Below are positions 5,753-14,090 of a stretch of DNA of 28,439 nucleotides, piece by piece. Below the pieces are notes generated by a model, which saw only the letters and a program-made list of their open reading frames with translations, was not told the origin of the DNA and searched no databases. The DNA is from a virus: positions 1 to 28,439 of IMG/VR virus record IMGVR_UViG_3300031673_006058. The stretch is one strand, 5' to 3'. How positions within the stretch are numbered: the first letter of the stretch is position 1; the number at the start of each line of letters is the position of its first letter. The position numbers and the translations under genes were made by a program.

Positions 5753-7569
5753 AACAGAATAATCGCCTGTCTTTTCAAGCGCTCTAGGGCAATATTAGCG
5801 TAGTTCCAGCTATGAACAAAGTGCGGATCTCTACCCAAATAGACCCACTCCATCTTCCAATTGCCTGTTTCCTCATTGATGACTTTGCGTTGGCGGACGA
5901 TAGACTTCAGGTGGAGCCAAAACAGTGTCCTACAGATGGGCTCTGCTTCAAACCGACCGGACTCTGCACGCACGACCTGCACGAGCGCATCTGGGTGGGG
6001 CATCTCCACGTCACCCTCAACGAATTGGGACAGTGCGAAGTCGATTGAGGTGTAACGGTTCAACGTCACCTGCCACTTGTATTTGAGCTTTGTAGATCCC
6101 CTTTTGATGGACTCCTTCATGATGGTCCGGTCCATCCACTGGACCATATCCTTCTGGGTCTCACCACCGTACCAAGCGATGAACACACGCCCTGGGAACG
6201 AGCGACCAAGCTCCATAGCCTCGTTGTAGTTTGGCATTGCATCAATGACGCACATACCCACGTCGTACTCACGCATCAACTCGTGGGCACGCTTGAAGGG
6301 AGTGACAGGTCTCCCTCCCTCCCAGTATTGCGGGTTCATCGAATCCACCACTTCGAGGTGCACAATCTGTGGACGCCCTGTGTTTGGGTTCCTGCGTGCG
6401 ATGGTCACGAAGATGTTTCCGCCATGCTGGTCGATTCCCATCGCACAGTTTCGACGGCCCTTATTAGCTGCGTGTACAAGCCACGTGAGGTCTGGGTTGA
6501 TGCAGTTCTCGAGAACGTCATCGTTGATGGGCATGTTCTCCTCATCAACGTAGGGCTTGCCCAGCTTCGCGTTATAGAACTCCTTCTTGTTCCGCGTTGT
6601 CATGTACGCGGTCCAGATCTCCTTGACGCTGATGTACTTCGAGATGAACTGGCTGATATGGTAGCTCGGATTGTCAGCACCAGGGTTGTGCTCGATGTAG
6701 CAGCCGTTCTGTGGGTCGTGGATGCGCGTCTTGCACTTCGGGCAGCGGAGGTAGACTTCCTTGCCAGTGTCGATCACGCAGTCGGGAAAACACTCAGACG
6801 GAATGAATCCGTCGAGACAGTTACACTTGACATGCCAGTACTTTTGCGTCCCGCGTAGGAAGCGTTCGTGGATGTCCAGGTTCGGATACCCAGCAGTCGA
6901 GACGTACATTTTGTATTTGTACTTGCTGTGGCTCACCCGCTCTTGTGCTTGATCGATGTCGTCGGTTGAACACAAGCGCACCTCATCGAAGCCCATGACA
7001 TCGAGGGGCACGGAGTCTTTCGATGCCTGTCCACCAAGATAGAGCATGTAGAGTGACGACTTCTTGCCGTGCACGTTGTCGATCTGCTTGAGACCGAGTG
7101 CGTCGAGCTTCTTCTCCACAGCCATGTCCAGCTCTGGGTTGGACTGAATGATGGGGTTTAGACGGTCCTTGGCAAGCTTCGTCACACCATCTGATGTCGG
7201 GAAGAACAGTGCAGCTTTCACGGTGTGGTAGCGACAGAACCACAGCAACCTGAGAACCTCGTAAATGGTTGCACCCATCTGCGCAGACTTCATCCAAGAT
7301 ATTTCCTTGGCCTTGTCGTTGTAGAGATCTAGCAAGTATCGGTGGTCGTCGAACGTGAACTTCCGTTGGTCAACCTCTAGTCCTGAGTATTGAGCCCATA
7401 GCCCAAACTCGCTACGCATGAGGTCCGATAGCTGGTCCCGAGACACTGCGGAGAGTGCTTTGGCTGGGTCCACGGGCTGAATTCCCTTGAGGCTAGCTGG
7501 TGCCTTATTGGGTGATGCTGGTGTCCCAGGAAGCTTTGCAGCCTTGCGCTTTTTCTTAGGTGTGTTCAT
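5749..7569 (-). CDS. terminase large subunit, GpA-like
   Basis: A 606-aa packaging motor of the lambda GpA family. Residues 91-102 (SWMKSAQMGATI) are the deviant Walker A, with the lysine (K94) ahead of the loop as in GpA. FFPTSDGVTKLAKDRL (122-137) follows the usual GpA pattern. VMGFDEVRL (191-199) is Walker B. A Cys-rich insert (WHVKCNCLDG, then LRCPKCKTRIHD) fits a zinc finger. The C-terminal nuclease shows acidic positions at MGIDQHGG, MCVIDAMPN and the DPHFVHSWNYANIA end. The N-terminus MNTPKKKRKAAKLPG is strongly basic. The gene overlaps its upstream neighbour by 4 bases. Confidence 0.88.
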   Translation of the reverse strand: MNTPKKKRKAAKLPGTPASPNKAPASLKGIQPVDPAKALSAVSRDQLSDLMRSEFGLWAQYSGLEVDQRKFTFDDHRYLLDLYNDKAKEISWMKSAQMGATIYEVLRLLWFCRYHTVKAALFFPTSDGVTKLAKDRLNPIIQSNPELDMAVEKKLDALGLKQIDNVHGKKSSLYMLYLGGQASKDSVPLDVMGFDEVRLCSTDDIDQAQERVSHSKYKYKMYVSTAGYPNLDIHERFLRGTQKYWHVKCNCLDGFIPSECFPDCVIDTGKEVYLRCPKCKTRIHDPQNGCYIEHNPGADNPSYHISQFISKYISVKEIWTAYMTTRNKKEFYNAKLGKPYVDEENMPINDDVLENCINPDLTWLVHAANKGRRNCAMGIDQHGGNIFVTIARRNPNTGRPQIVHLEVVDSMNPQYWEGGRPVTPFKRAHELMREYDVGMCVIDAMPNYNEAMELGRSFPGRVFIAWYGGETQKDMVQWMDRTIMKESIKRGSTKLKYKWQVTLNRYTSIDFALSQFVEGDVEMPHPDALVQVVRAESGRFEAEPICRTLFWLHLKSIVRQRKVINEETGNWKMEWVYLGRDPHFVHSWNYANIALERLKRQAIILF

Positions 7570-8207
7570 TCAACGTAGGGCCAAGCATCAACATTGTCGT
7601 GCTCGTTGCTGATGTCGCCAAGCTCAATGTTGTCCATGGTTTTGTGTGCCCATGTCCTGGATTTATTCTTAGTGCCCATAAAGAAGTAAGCACTGCCTCC
7701 GAAGGTCGCTGCCATCTGGTCGGCTTTGGCTGCGCGGTAGTGAGGTGTGAACTCTTTGTGGATCTCAAACCAACTGAGCATCGATTGCGTGTATCCCGCG
7801 CGCTCAAACCTTGCACGGAACGTGAGGATGACAGGCAGCACCAGGATGTAGCAGAAGCTCATGATGACTGCATTGACTGGCCACACAGATTCCAGGAATG
7901 CCAGTGGCCATCGTCGGAATTGGCGGAGGTGCACTAGCTCATGCCGAAGCAGTCGATACTTGTCTTCATCGTGCCAATGGAAGAAACCATCGGGAACGTA
8001 CATCGTTCGCCAGATCGTTGTGGTGTACCCCGACCAATCAGCCTTCCCTCTGCCTAAGGTGAAGACCTTCACCAGGAAGGTGAGGACTGTGAAGATGGTC
8101 TGCATGAAAGCAGAGTTCTTCTTGTTGACTATGCGTGCGCCAGGGATCTCAGCCTTGGTACGCTCCCACAGGTGCTCAAATCGTCTGCCTTCTATCGGTG
8201 ATGCCAT
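7566..8207 (-). CDS. membrane protein with HExxH motif, putative zinc peptidase
   Basis: A 213-aa protein. A hydrophobic segment near residues 35-52 (MQTIFTVLTFLVKVFTL) and a longer one near 104-127 (WPVNAVIMSFCYILVLPVILTF) flank or follow the zinc-type motif RHELVHLRQFRRW. FERAGYTQSM about 40 residues later supplies a Glu that could be the third ligand of a gluzincin-like site. The N-terminal GRRFEHLWERTKAEIP is soluble. Similar HExxH-Q proteins with a later F-E-R/x-A-Y block occur in phages without known function. Peptidase activity is inferred from the motif only. It sits just ahead of the terminase. Confidence 0.6.
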   Translation of the reverse strand: MASPIEGRRFEHLWERTKAEIPGARIVNKKNSAFMQTIFTVLTFLVKVFTLGRGKADWSGYTTTIWRTMYVPDGFFHWHDEDKYRLLRHELVHLRQFRRWPLAFLESVWPVNAVIMSFCYILVLPVILTFRARFERAGYTQSMLSWFEIHKEFTPHYRAAKADQMAATFGGSAYFFMGTKNKSRTWAHKTMDNIELGDISNEHDNVDAWPYVE

Positions 8208-8779
8208 ACCAGTCCTATATCAATAATCTTCGTCACGAACCTCTCAGGGAATGTCCCCCTGATGTCGGGAGGAACTGCTGATTGGCGGACACGAGTCGCG
8301 AATTCTAGGGCCTTCTGCTTGTTGTCGTCTGCTGATTCTGGGTAGTCATCAAGATCCGCTTGACGCAATGTAACATGGCTCACCAATAGGACTGCCTCTT
8401 TCGGTCGCAAGCACGCGATTTCCTTGTTGGTCAAGTTCGAGACGCCCAGCTCGTTAGGATCGACGCCCATGCGCACCATGGCCTCAGCCAGCTCAGAACC
8501 TGAATCACACGCTCGAGAGATTGCGACTACAGTTCCCCCTTTGACTGTGAGTTTCAGCGCATCCCGAACTGTCGCACGCATCTCCTCGAGCCCAGGACAG
8601 AGGTTGAGTGTGTACTCGAGCACTACGGTATCGAAGGTGCCAGTAGTCCCTGCTTCGGGCATAGCGCCATCGATTATTTGCAGAGTTGAACCTGTTTGCC
8701 TAGACCGAACCCAAGCACGTGCAGGCATCTTGCGTGCAGGCACACTCAGGGTAGGTGCTTCAATCTTCGGAATTCGCAC
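8192..8779 (-). CDS. unknown protein with Rossmann/methyltransferase-like half
   Basis: About 195 aa from a GTG start (8777-8779) reading MRIPKIEAPTLSVPARKMPA. The frame extends upstream to 8839, but that part overlaps RNase H. The middle (GTFDTVVLEYTLNLCPGLEE, then LKLTVKGGTVVAISRA) resembles the second half of class I SAM-dependent methyltransferases (motifs IV-VI). The glycine-rich SAM-binding motif I is not evident at the N-terminus, so an active methyltransferase is doubtful. The start overlaps the RNase H stop by about 20 bases, with AAGG 10 bases upstream. No better assignment. Confidence 0.6.
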   Translation of the reverse strand: MRIPKIEAPTLSVPARKMPARAWVRSRQTGSTLQIIDGAMPEAGTTGTFDTVVLEYTLNLCPGLEEMRATVRDALKLTVKGGTVVAISRACDSGSELAEAMVRMGVDPNELGVSNLTNKEIACLRPKEAVLLVSHVTLRQADLDDYPESADDNKQKALEFATRVRQSAVPPDIRGTFPERFVTKIIDIGLVWHHR

Positions 8780-9188
8780 GATACAGATACCTTGATTGTT
8801 CGTCTGCTTCAGAGTTCTCAGCACGAGGAACCCACTCATAAAGAGCTTCTGGAAACTCCTCCGCTAGTCCAAGGATCTCGTCACGGAACCCGAGCAGGAC
8901 TTTGTTGGCGCATTTGTACTCGCCACGGAGCTGCTTAATGACGAGCTGGCTATCGCTCCTGATCTCGATGGCCTTCTGAGTCTCCCCACGCCCAACCAAG
9001 TAACGGAACACACCAAGCACAGCTGCGTACTCGGCCATGTTGTTGGTCCGGTCCTCACCACGCCCAAGGTCAACATTGCCCTTCTCGATGACTTCACCAC
9101 TCACTGCATCCTTGAGCACCCAACCACCAACTGCCCAACCTCCAGGGTTGCCACCTTCTATAGAACCGTCGCAATAGCACACGTACAT
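8760..9188 (-). CDS. ribonuclease H (RNase HI type)
   Basis: A 142-aa single-domain RNase H. All four carboxylates of the active site are visible: D7 in CYCDGS, E53 in NNMAEYAAVLG, D79 in IRSDSQLVIKQL, and D129 in ENSEADEQSR. The short form, without a basic protrusion, is like the archaeal/RnhA-like group found in phages. It would remove RNA primers. The family A polymerase in this window has no 5' nuclease domain, so this enzyme may cover part of that role. The ATG lies 5 bases after the NYN gene stop, and the GGACTAG stretch before it serves as ribosome-binding site. Confidence 0.88.
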   Translation of the reverse strand: MYVCYCDGSIEGGNPGGWAVGGWVLKDAVSGEVIEKGNVDLGRGEDRTNNMAEYAAVLGVFRYLVGRGETQKAIEIRSDSQLVIKQLRGEYKCANKVLLGFRDEILGLAEEFPEALYEWVPRAENSEADEQSRYLYRANSED

Positions 9189-9193
9189 AGTTT

Positions 9194-9697
9194 CTAGTCC
9201 AATCTGTGCGTAACGGACTCGCGCAATGGAATGACGGAGTCTGCCGCTTTTCGTAAATCGTTGGAGGTCGTCTTGCCAAAAGCCATCACAACCGTCCGCT
9301 TGCCGTACCCTTTCAGGTACTCCAGAAGTTCACTGAAGTCACCGTCCCCACTCATGAGCACAAACGTATCGTATTCATCGAGGTTGTGTATCGCGTCGAT
9401 GGTGATTCCAACGTCCCAGTTCGTCCTGATGGAGTTGTATTTGTTGTATGCCAAGAACCGCTCGCGAATGCAGAAGCCGTAGCCGACCAGAGCTTGAGAC
9501 AACACGTGGTGGTTGTCCTTCGGATTCGACACCAAGTAAGCAACGAGCTTCTGCTGCACTTCGGATTTTGACAACGAAGGCACCAGCTTGCTCAAAACAT
9601 CAAAGTCTATGCGAACACGTTTGCCGTACTGGAGACGGCAGCTATGCCATAGGTTCGACACGTCGCATGCGACGTAGATCCGCTCAACATCAGGCAT
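9194..9697 (-). CDS. NYN/LabA-like PIN-fold ribonuclease
   Basis: A 167-aa NYN-domain protein. Acidic residues expected at the metal site are present: D12 and N15 in VACDVSNLW, D95 in NWDVGITIDAI, and D118/D120 in LMSGDGDFSELLEYL. KRTVVMAFG follows as the usual late strand. NYN proteins are usually ribonucleases. The ATG at 9697 follows the TGA of the 40-aa gene after one base; the frame is open to 9760, but that part lies in the preceding small gene and lacks conserved sequence. It sits between RuvC and RNase H in a nucleic-acid processing group. Confidence 0.8.
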   Translation of the reverse strand: MPDVERIYVACDVSNLWHSCRLQYGKRVRIDFDVLSKLVPSLSKSEVQQKLVAYLVSNPKDNHHVLSQALVGYGFCIRERFLAYNKYNSIRTNWDVGITIDAIHNLDEYDTFVLMSGDGDFSELLEYLKGYGKRTVVMAFGKTTSNDLRKAADSVIPLRESVTHRLD

Positions 9698-9698
9698 C

Positions 9699-9821
9699 TC
9701 ACTTGTTGAGCCGGTTGCCCTTGCAAGCACAACGCAACATGTTCTGCCCACACGATCCACACTTGGGAACGCTGGGGGGTTTCGGTGCAGGCTTTGGGGC
9801 AGGTGTCTTAGTCTTGGTCAT
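9699..9821 (-). CDS. 40-aa zinc-ribbon microprotein
   Basis: A complete small gene between RuvC and the NYN protein. It begins MTKTKTPAPKPAPKPP, a Lys/Pro/Ala-rich leader. It ends with KCGSCGQNMLRCACKG, a CxxC...CxC cluster suited to one zinc ion. The ATG overlaps the RuvC 3' end by 14 bases and is preceded by a strong AGGA (CTAGGAAACAAG). The TGA is one base before the NYN ATG. Function unknown; the cluster suggests a nucleic-acid or protein adaptor. Confidence 0.65.
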   Translation of the reverse strand: MTKTKTPAPKPAPKPPSVPKCGSCGQNMLRCACKGNRLNK

Positions 9822-10467
9822 CTTGTTTCCTAGTCGGACGCTGCATGCGCCGCAAAGTCTGAATCTCAGTGCTGTCTAAGCACGTCTTGATAATAGCAAT
9901 CGCATCATAGACATGTTCTCGGGCACTTGGTGGCTTTATATCACCGACGAGACCACCCACAGGATAGAGCTTCGATACTGCATCCGCGATGTCCTGCTTC
10001 GATGCGTTGTTGACACCACAGAGTGCCTTCTTAACTCCCTGCGGGGTCGCCTGGATGAGCGGGATGTCCAACATGGTCACGATGGTGGAAATGATGCCCT
10101 GAGCAAGCCCGAGTTGGGTTGCCGACTTCGCGTTCTGTGAGCCGACCATCGACTCTGCACAGATGACGTGAGGGTCATACGCCTTGATCGCAGCGACGAG
10201 TGCTTTCGTGATCTCTCGACAACAGCGGTGGTTGTCATCAGACACCAGAATCTTGTGCTTCTTGTCCGACTTCTGCGTGCGTATGAGACCAACAGACCTA
10301 ACAACTTCGCCATGCTCACACAGCTCCATGCACGCCCATCCCGTGTTACGGAACGCGGGGTCTATACCCAGTACGCGCACGCCCAAACCCTTCCCAACAG
10401 TTTTCAAGGCTTTCGCCTGCCTGCTGAGTCGGCGTTTGGTCGCGGGAGCTGAGATGTTCTTAGGCAT
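9808..10467 (-). CDS. ruvC: RuvC-like Holliday junction resolvase
   Basis: A 219-aa RNase H-fold endonuclease. Catalytic acids: D36 in VLGIDPAFRNTGW (typical of RuvC), E105 in VICAESMVG, and E184/D188 in AREHVYDAIAI. TQLGLAQGI and ATPQGVKKALCG match the helix and the P-x-x-V-K-K segment of RuvC. A basic extra N-terminus (KNISAPATKRRLSRQAKALK) precedes the domain and closely resembles that of the HTH protein at 5105-5752. It would resolve branched DNA before packaging, consistent with UvsX and SbcCD nearby. The start lies just inside the preceding gene. Confidence 0.88.
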   Translation of the reverse strand: MPKNISAPATKRRLSRQAKALKTVGKGLGVRVLGIDPAFRNTGWACMELCEHGEVVRSVGLIRTQKSDKKHKILVSDDNHRCCREITKALVAAIKAYDPHVICAESMVGSQNAKSATQLGLAQGIISTIVTMLDIPLIQATPQGVKKALCGVNNASKQDIADAVSKLYPVGGLVGDIKPPSAREHVYDAIAIIKTCLDSTEIQTLRRMQRPTRKQDDQD

Positions 10468-10900
10468 CCAGCTTGCGCTTCATATTCGCTTGAGCTGAGT
10501 CAACGTCCGAAGACATGATGATGCTTGATGCCTCTTCTTGTCCCAAGACTTTCATCACGTCATTGAAAGCTTTGTCAATGTCAACGCAACCATTGGCCTG
10601 CAGAGCTTGTCGCATCTTCCAGAGCTGCTTGCCTGTGAGGGGAGGCCCAACTGAGACGGGCTTCTCGATGATTTGCGTGTCGATGGTCTTCGCTTCGTCG
10701 TCCACCACGTCACGTATGATGTAGTTGGAATCCAACATCTTGCGGAAACGTTGATGGTTGTTGAGTGCGATGAAGATGCCTAGCCACCGCTCCTTCATAG
10801 CTTCGGATGCTTGACTGAGTACTTCTTCGGGCATTGCGTCACCGTGGTCTGCGCCTGCCAGAATTTGCTTGTGTGCTTCTTCGTTTGCTTCGTTGCTCAT
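10460..10900 (-). CDS. hypothetical protein (146 aa)
   Basis: Not recognised. Mostly helical and acidic at the N-terminus (SNEANEEAHKQILAG). It contains a GPPLTGKQLWKMRQALQANG segment that looks like a helix-loop-helix, and it ends NMKRKLDA. It follows the 166-base non-coding element directly and has one of the strongest ribosome-binding sites in the window (AACTAGGAGAAAGT before the ATG). Its C-terminal codons overlap the RuvC start. Confidence 0.7.
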   Translation of the reverse strand: MSNEANEEAHKQILAGADHGDAMPEEVLSQASEAMKERWLGIFIALNNHQRFRKMLDSNYIIRDVVDDEAKTIDTQIIEKPVSVGPPLTGKQLWKMRQALQANGCVDIDKAFNDVMKVLGQEEASSIIMSSDVDSAQANMKRKLDA

Positions 10901-10914
10901 ACTTTCTCCTAGTT

Positions 10915-11090
10915 AAAAAAAAAAGACTCTCTACCCACTGTTCTTTATGAGTTGCCAAGCCCACGATTCTCGGTTGTTCCGGTCAGGGGCATTCCATCCA
11001 CGACGGCGCTCATTGCACCCACTAACTCGCGGCCTACTTAAAGACACACACGAAGGGGCACCTACCGTCTTCCCTCATGGGTAGAGAGTC
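10915..11090 (-). ncRNA. candidate structured RNA closed by a 13-bp stem, followed by U10
   Basis: Bases 11078-11090 and 10925-10937 are perfect 13-base inverted repeats (GACTCTCTACCCA on the minus strand), 140 bases apart. On the minus strand the 3' arm runs straight into ten T's (10915-10924), as in an intrinsic terminator. Inside, I can pair GACGG with CCGTC, TGCCCC with GGGTGCA (one bulge), and GCCC with GGGC, so the interior may fold into two or more arms. GAGTT/AACTC could add a long-range pair. The 5' arm overlaps the SbcC stop by two bases. Possible readings: a small RNA ending in its own terminator, an attenuator, or a MITE-like insertion. No known RNA family was recognised. Confidence 0.5.
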
Positions 11091-13008
11091 AAATCATTGT
11101 TGATATTTTGTTCTCCTTGACCACCGTCATGGCAGTCGGAAATTGGTTACTGAGTCCATCGTTGTGTGTGATGCACACGATGGTCTCGTATTCACTGAGC
11201 ACGGAATGGAGAAGTTTGATGACACTGTCTTCTCCTGAAGCGTCGAGGTTCACGAATGGTTCGTCAAGTCCTTTGAACCGGATGGGCTTCTTGGCGCGCG
11301 TGGCTGCAAGGTCACCGAGAGCCCAGCCAACTGCTAGGTCTATGCGTTGGCGTTCCCCATCAGAGTTGCCCTTGTATACATCAGCACCTGCACGGTTGAT
11401 GACCTTGACTTGGAACTCTTCTTTGACTCCACCCTTCTTGAGTTCCTTCTGCGTGGCGAATTCAATTTTAAGATCACCACCAGTGAGGATGTCTGCGTAG
11501 TGCTGCGCGCGCTGGTTGAGGTAGGGGATGACGTTCTCGATGACGTAGCTTTTGAGCCCAGCGTTACTGAACCCACGGTCCCAGAAATTGAGATGTCGAA
11601 GCTCTATGTCAAGTGCTTGCCGCTCGTAGCCCAAGATTTTCCCTTGCTTGGCCAAGTCCTTCAGCTCCGTCTCAGCCTCACCCACAAGTTCGTTGTAGGG
11701 GTTCTCGGAGTCGTCCAGACTGTCGATCTCATCACGGAGATTGAAGACTGTCTGCTCCAACGCGATGATGGTCCGAAGCTCGTTGCGCCGCTTGTGTATG
11801 GCTGTTGTGGTGTCCTGGACCTGGTGTCCCAGTGTAGTCCAATCCTCATCGAGCGTCTTGCGGCTCTCCTGGACCACCAGAATCTCGCTGGCCTCCTTGT
11901 TGGTCGCGCGCTGGCGCTTCTTGTCCAGGTCGTTCATGCGGCCTCTGAGCTGCTCTCCGCGTTCCTCCAGAGCTGTGATGGTCGCTGAGGCTTCGTCTGG
12001 GTCCACACCCCGATGGCAGGTGGGGCAAGTCTTGCCTGCGAGCGTGCTCATGGCGTTGACTGCAGGGCTGATTGTCTGGAAGCTCCCCTGCAATTGCCCT
12101 AGCTCATTGGCGATGTCTGCGCGCTCATTGCCATATTTCTTAGTGATTTCAACTTCTTTTTGCTGGATCTTGGCTCGCTTCTTCTCAAGCTTCCCCTGCT
12201 TGAGTTGTAGATCCCTCTGGCGCTCGAGCAGCACGTCAAGTCCCGTGGTTCGGTACACGTCCTCCATACGCACCTCCGCTGCGGCCTTCTGCTGCTGAAG
12301 ATCGAGCTTGCGCTGGCGCATGATGGTGCGGTGCTGGTTCCTTTGCTGGGTGAGCTTGTGCAGCTGGACACCACCGTGCTCCCTGCGGCTCGCAATGGCC
12401 TGTAGCTTGGCGGAGACGCCAGCCATGGACTGCTGGCGAGTAATCACTCGCTGGTGCACCACAGCGCGAGCCTTGGCCAGCTCGTCAATCTGGAGTATCT
12501 CCTCCAACACCTGCTTCTGCTCGGAGTCCTTCATCTCGGAGAAGCTCCTGCCCTGGTGGCAGAGCATGACCGACTGGGTGAAGGTGCTGAAGTCCATCCC
12601 GATGATGGTGTTGATGAGTGCTTGGGTGTCGCTGTTGACTCCCTGCGTGACCTCCTTGCCGTTGATAGCCAGGATGATGTCGTTGGGCTTCTTGCCCTTG
12701 AGCCTCCTGCACCTGGTCACGGTGTAGGTGCTCTGTGCGTCCTCCATCTCAATCTCGACAATGCAAGGACGGTCCGTAGGCACGTGTCGGTTGATGACTT
12801 CGTCGCCTTTGTAGCCACGCATGGTTGCACCATAGAGAACCCAGACGATGGCCTCCATTATGGTGCTCTTGCCTGCACCGTTGGAGTCTGATGCTGCCGA
12901 GTCACGATTCTGCCCGAAGACAGCTACGAGCCCACGCTTGTTCAAGTCCATCTTTGACATGGGACCGAAGGACAGGAAATTCTGGATCTCGATGCTCTTG
13001 AATCTCAT
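11089..13008 (-). CDS. SbcC/gp46-like SMC-type ATPase of recombination nuclease
   Basis: A 639-aa ABC/SMC ATPase. Walker A is SNGAGKST (K47). The zinc-hook cysteines are in KTCPTCHRG near residue 328. Charged heptad-like helices on each side form short coiled-coil arms. The signature NSDGERQRIDLA (about 548-559), Walker B with LDEP (581-584) and the H-loop THND follow. With the SbcD-like subunit it would form the Mre11/Rad50-type complex (T4 gp46/gp47) that resects DNA ends for recombination-dependent replication. The length is short, like phage gp46, compared with about 1,000 aa in bacterial SbcC. The start overlaps the SbcD stop (ATGA). Confidence 0.88.
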   Translation of the reverse strand: MRFKSIEIQNFLSFGPMSKMDLNKRGLVAVFGQNRDSAASDSNGAGKSTIMEAIVWVLYGATMRGYKGDEVINRHVPTDRPCIVEIEMEDAQSTYTVTRCRRLKGKKPNDIILAINGKEVTQGVNSDTQALINTIIGMDFSTFTQSVMLCHQGRSFSEMKDSEQKQVLEEILQIDELAKARAVVHQRVITRQQSMAGVSAKLQAIASRREHGGVQLHKLTQQRNQHRTIMRQRKLDLQQQKAAAEVRMEDVYRTTGLDVLLERQRDLQLKQGKLEKKRAKIQQKEVEITKKYGNERADIANELGQLQGSFQTISPAVNAMSTLAGKTCPTCHRGVDPDEASATITALEERGEQLRGRMNDLDKKRQRATNKEASEILVVQESRKTLDEDWTTLGHQVQDTTTAIHKRRNELRTIIALEQTVFNLRDEIDSLDDSENPYNELVGEAETELKDLAKQGKILGYERQALDIELRHLNFWDRGFSNAGLKSYVIENVIPYLNQRAQHYADILTGGDLKIEFATQKELKKGGVKEEFQVKVINRAGADVYKGNSDGERQRIDLAVGWALGDLAATRAKKPIRFKGLDEPFVNLDASGEDSVIKLLHSVLSEYETIVCITHNDGLSNQFPTAMTVVKENKISTMI

Positions 13009-14090
13009 GACTGCTCCACCTCTTCCAGAACCTCTGCACCCAATTGGATGAGGTATTCTGGGTCAAGATCATCCGCACGTTGCACACCTGATCGGACGAA
13101 GGTTTGCATCATGTCAATGTACGACATAGAGGGTCCCATCTGCAGTCGGGTTCCTGAAGTGGACTCTGTGCCGTTCTTTGGTTTCAAAATCTCCAGTGAA
13201 CGTGCCTCCAAAGATTTGCGAATGTCCTCACGCTCAGCATCTGGCCACACGCGACTATCTTCGATGCGCACGTAGTTGTCTGTTGTGAGGATTGGTGCAC
13301 CACTGTTTAGCTCCTCAATAGTCAACTGCTGAAACTTGGGAGCCTTGAGTGCAATCTTCTTGTGCCTCCCGGTATCGGTGTCATAGACGAGACAACCACG
13401 CCACTGGTCTCGGTCTCCCCAGGTGTGCTGTAGCGGAGCCCCAATGTAGTGGAAGTTTGGTGCCAGCTGTTGGTGCTCGTGGTAGTGCCCAAGGTAGCCA
13501 GCGTCGAACTCTGTCGCTGTGAGGTCTCCGATGCTCGCGTCGTGTGGATTGGTATAAACGAAGTCTGCGCCCACGCGCGCGCCCTGGATACCTAGATGCC
13601 CAAGGAACAGTCGATGCTTGTTCGCTGCCGGGCAAGGCTCCTTCAGGACATGCCGAAGGTGCTCGATGTTCTCCGTGTAGGGTACTCCCATGATTGCGTA
13701 GGGCTTGCCACTGCGCCCCGTCAACATCTGCCAACCTGGGTCGTCGATTACCGTGCAGAATGTTCGGAACGCATGGATGCTGTGGTCGTCTCCTGCTCGG
13801 TCTGCCTGGTCGTGGTTTCCGTGGATCATGCCCACGGGAATCTTGTACATGGAGAAACCAGCCATGGCCTCATAGACAGCGTTGAATGCCATCACGTTGA
13901 TGGTCCTGCGGACGTGGAACATGTCTCCGCCAAACAGCACAAGGTCTGCATCCTGCTCGCGTGCAATCTGCAACACCTGATGGATACACGAGATGGCATC
14001 TGCAAGCCTGCTGTTCATCCCGCTTTCGAGGATGGTTGCGTAAGGCTTGAACGGATACGCGTGCAAGTCTGAAAAGAGAATGATTTTCAT
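13005..14090 (-). CDS. SbcD/gp47-like metallophosphoesterase nuclease
   Basis: A 361-aa calcineurin-fold nuclease. Motifs: D8 and H10 in LFSDLHAYP, D56 in LFGGDMFHVRR, GNHD at 91-94, H165 in LGHLG, and H202/H204 in GHYHEH. The C-terminal 80 residues would contact the SbcC-like ATPase. The stop overlaps that gene's start, so the two subunits are coupled. The ATG is preceded by GGGACTAGGACTTT in a 26-base gap after the UvsX stop; the same GGGACTAGG 9-mer precedes UvsX. Confidence 0.88.
   Translation of the reverse strand: MKIILFSDLHAYPFKPYATILESGMNSRLADAISCIHQVLQIAREQDADLVLFGGDMFHVRRTINVMAFNAVYEAMAGFSMYKIPVGMIHGNHDQADRAGDDHSIHAFRTFCTVIDDPGWQMLTGRSGKPYAIMGVPYTENIEHLRHVLKEPCPAANKHRLFLGHLGIQGARVGADFVYTNPHDASIGDLTATEFDAGYLGHYHEHQQLAPNFHYIGAPLQHTWGDRDQWRGCLVYDTDTGRHKKIALKAPKFQQLTIEELNSGAPILTTDNYVRIEDSRVWPDAEREDIRKSLEARSLEILKPKNGTESTSGTRLQMGPSMSYIDMMQTFVRSGVQRADDLDPEYLIQLGAEVLEEVEQS

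Noticed and set aside
10945-11013. A 22-codon frame (MSAVVDGMPLTGTTENRGLG...) inside the non-coding element
   Set aside because: No ribosome-binding site, and the frame lies in the part that pairs with itself; kept only as an alternative to the RNA reading.
10925-11090. Possible MITE or insertion element with 13-base terminal inverted repeats
   Set aside because: No convincing target duplication (flanks are poly-A and AAATC), and the U10 after the 3' arm is better explained by an RNA terminator; cannot be excluded.
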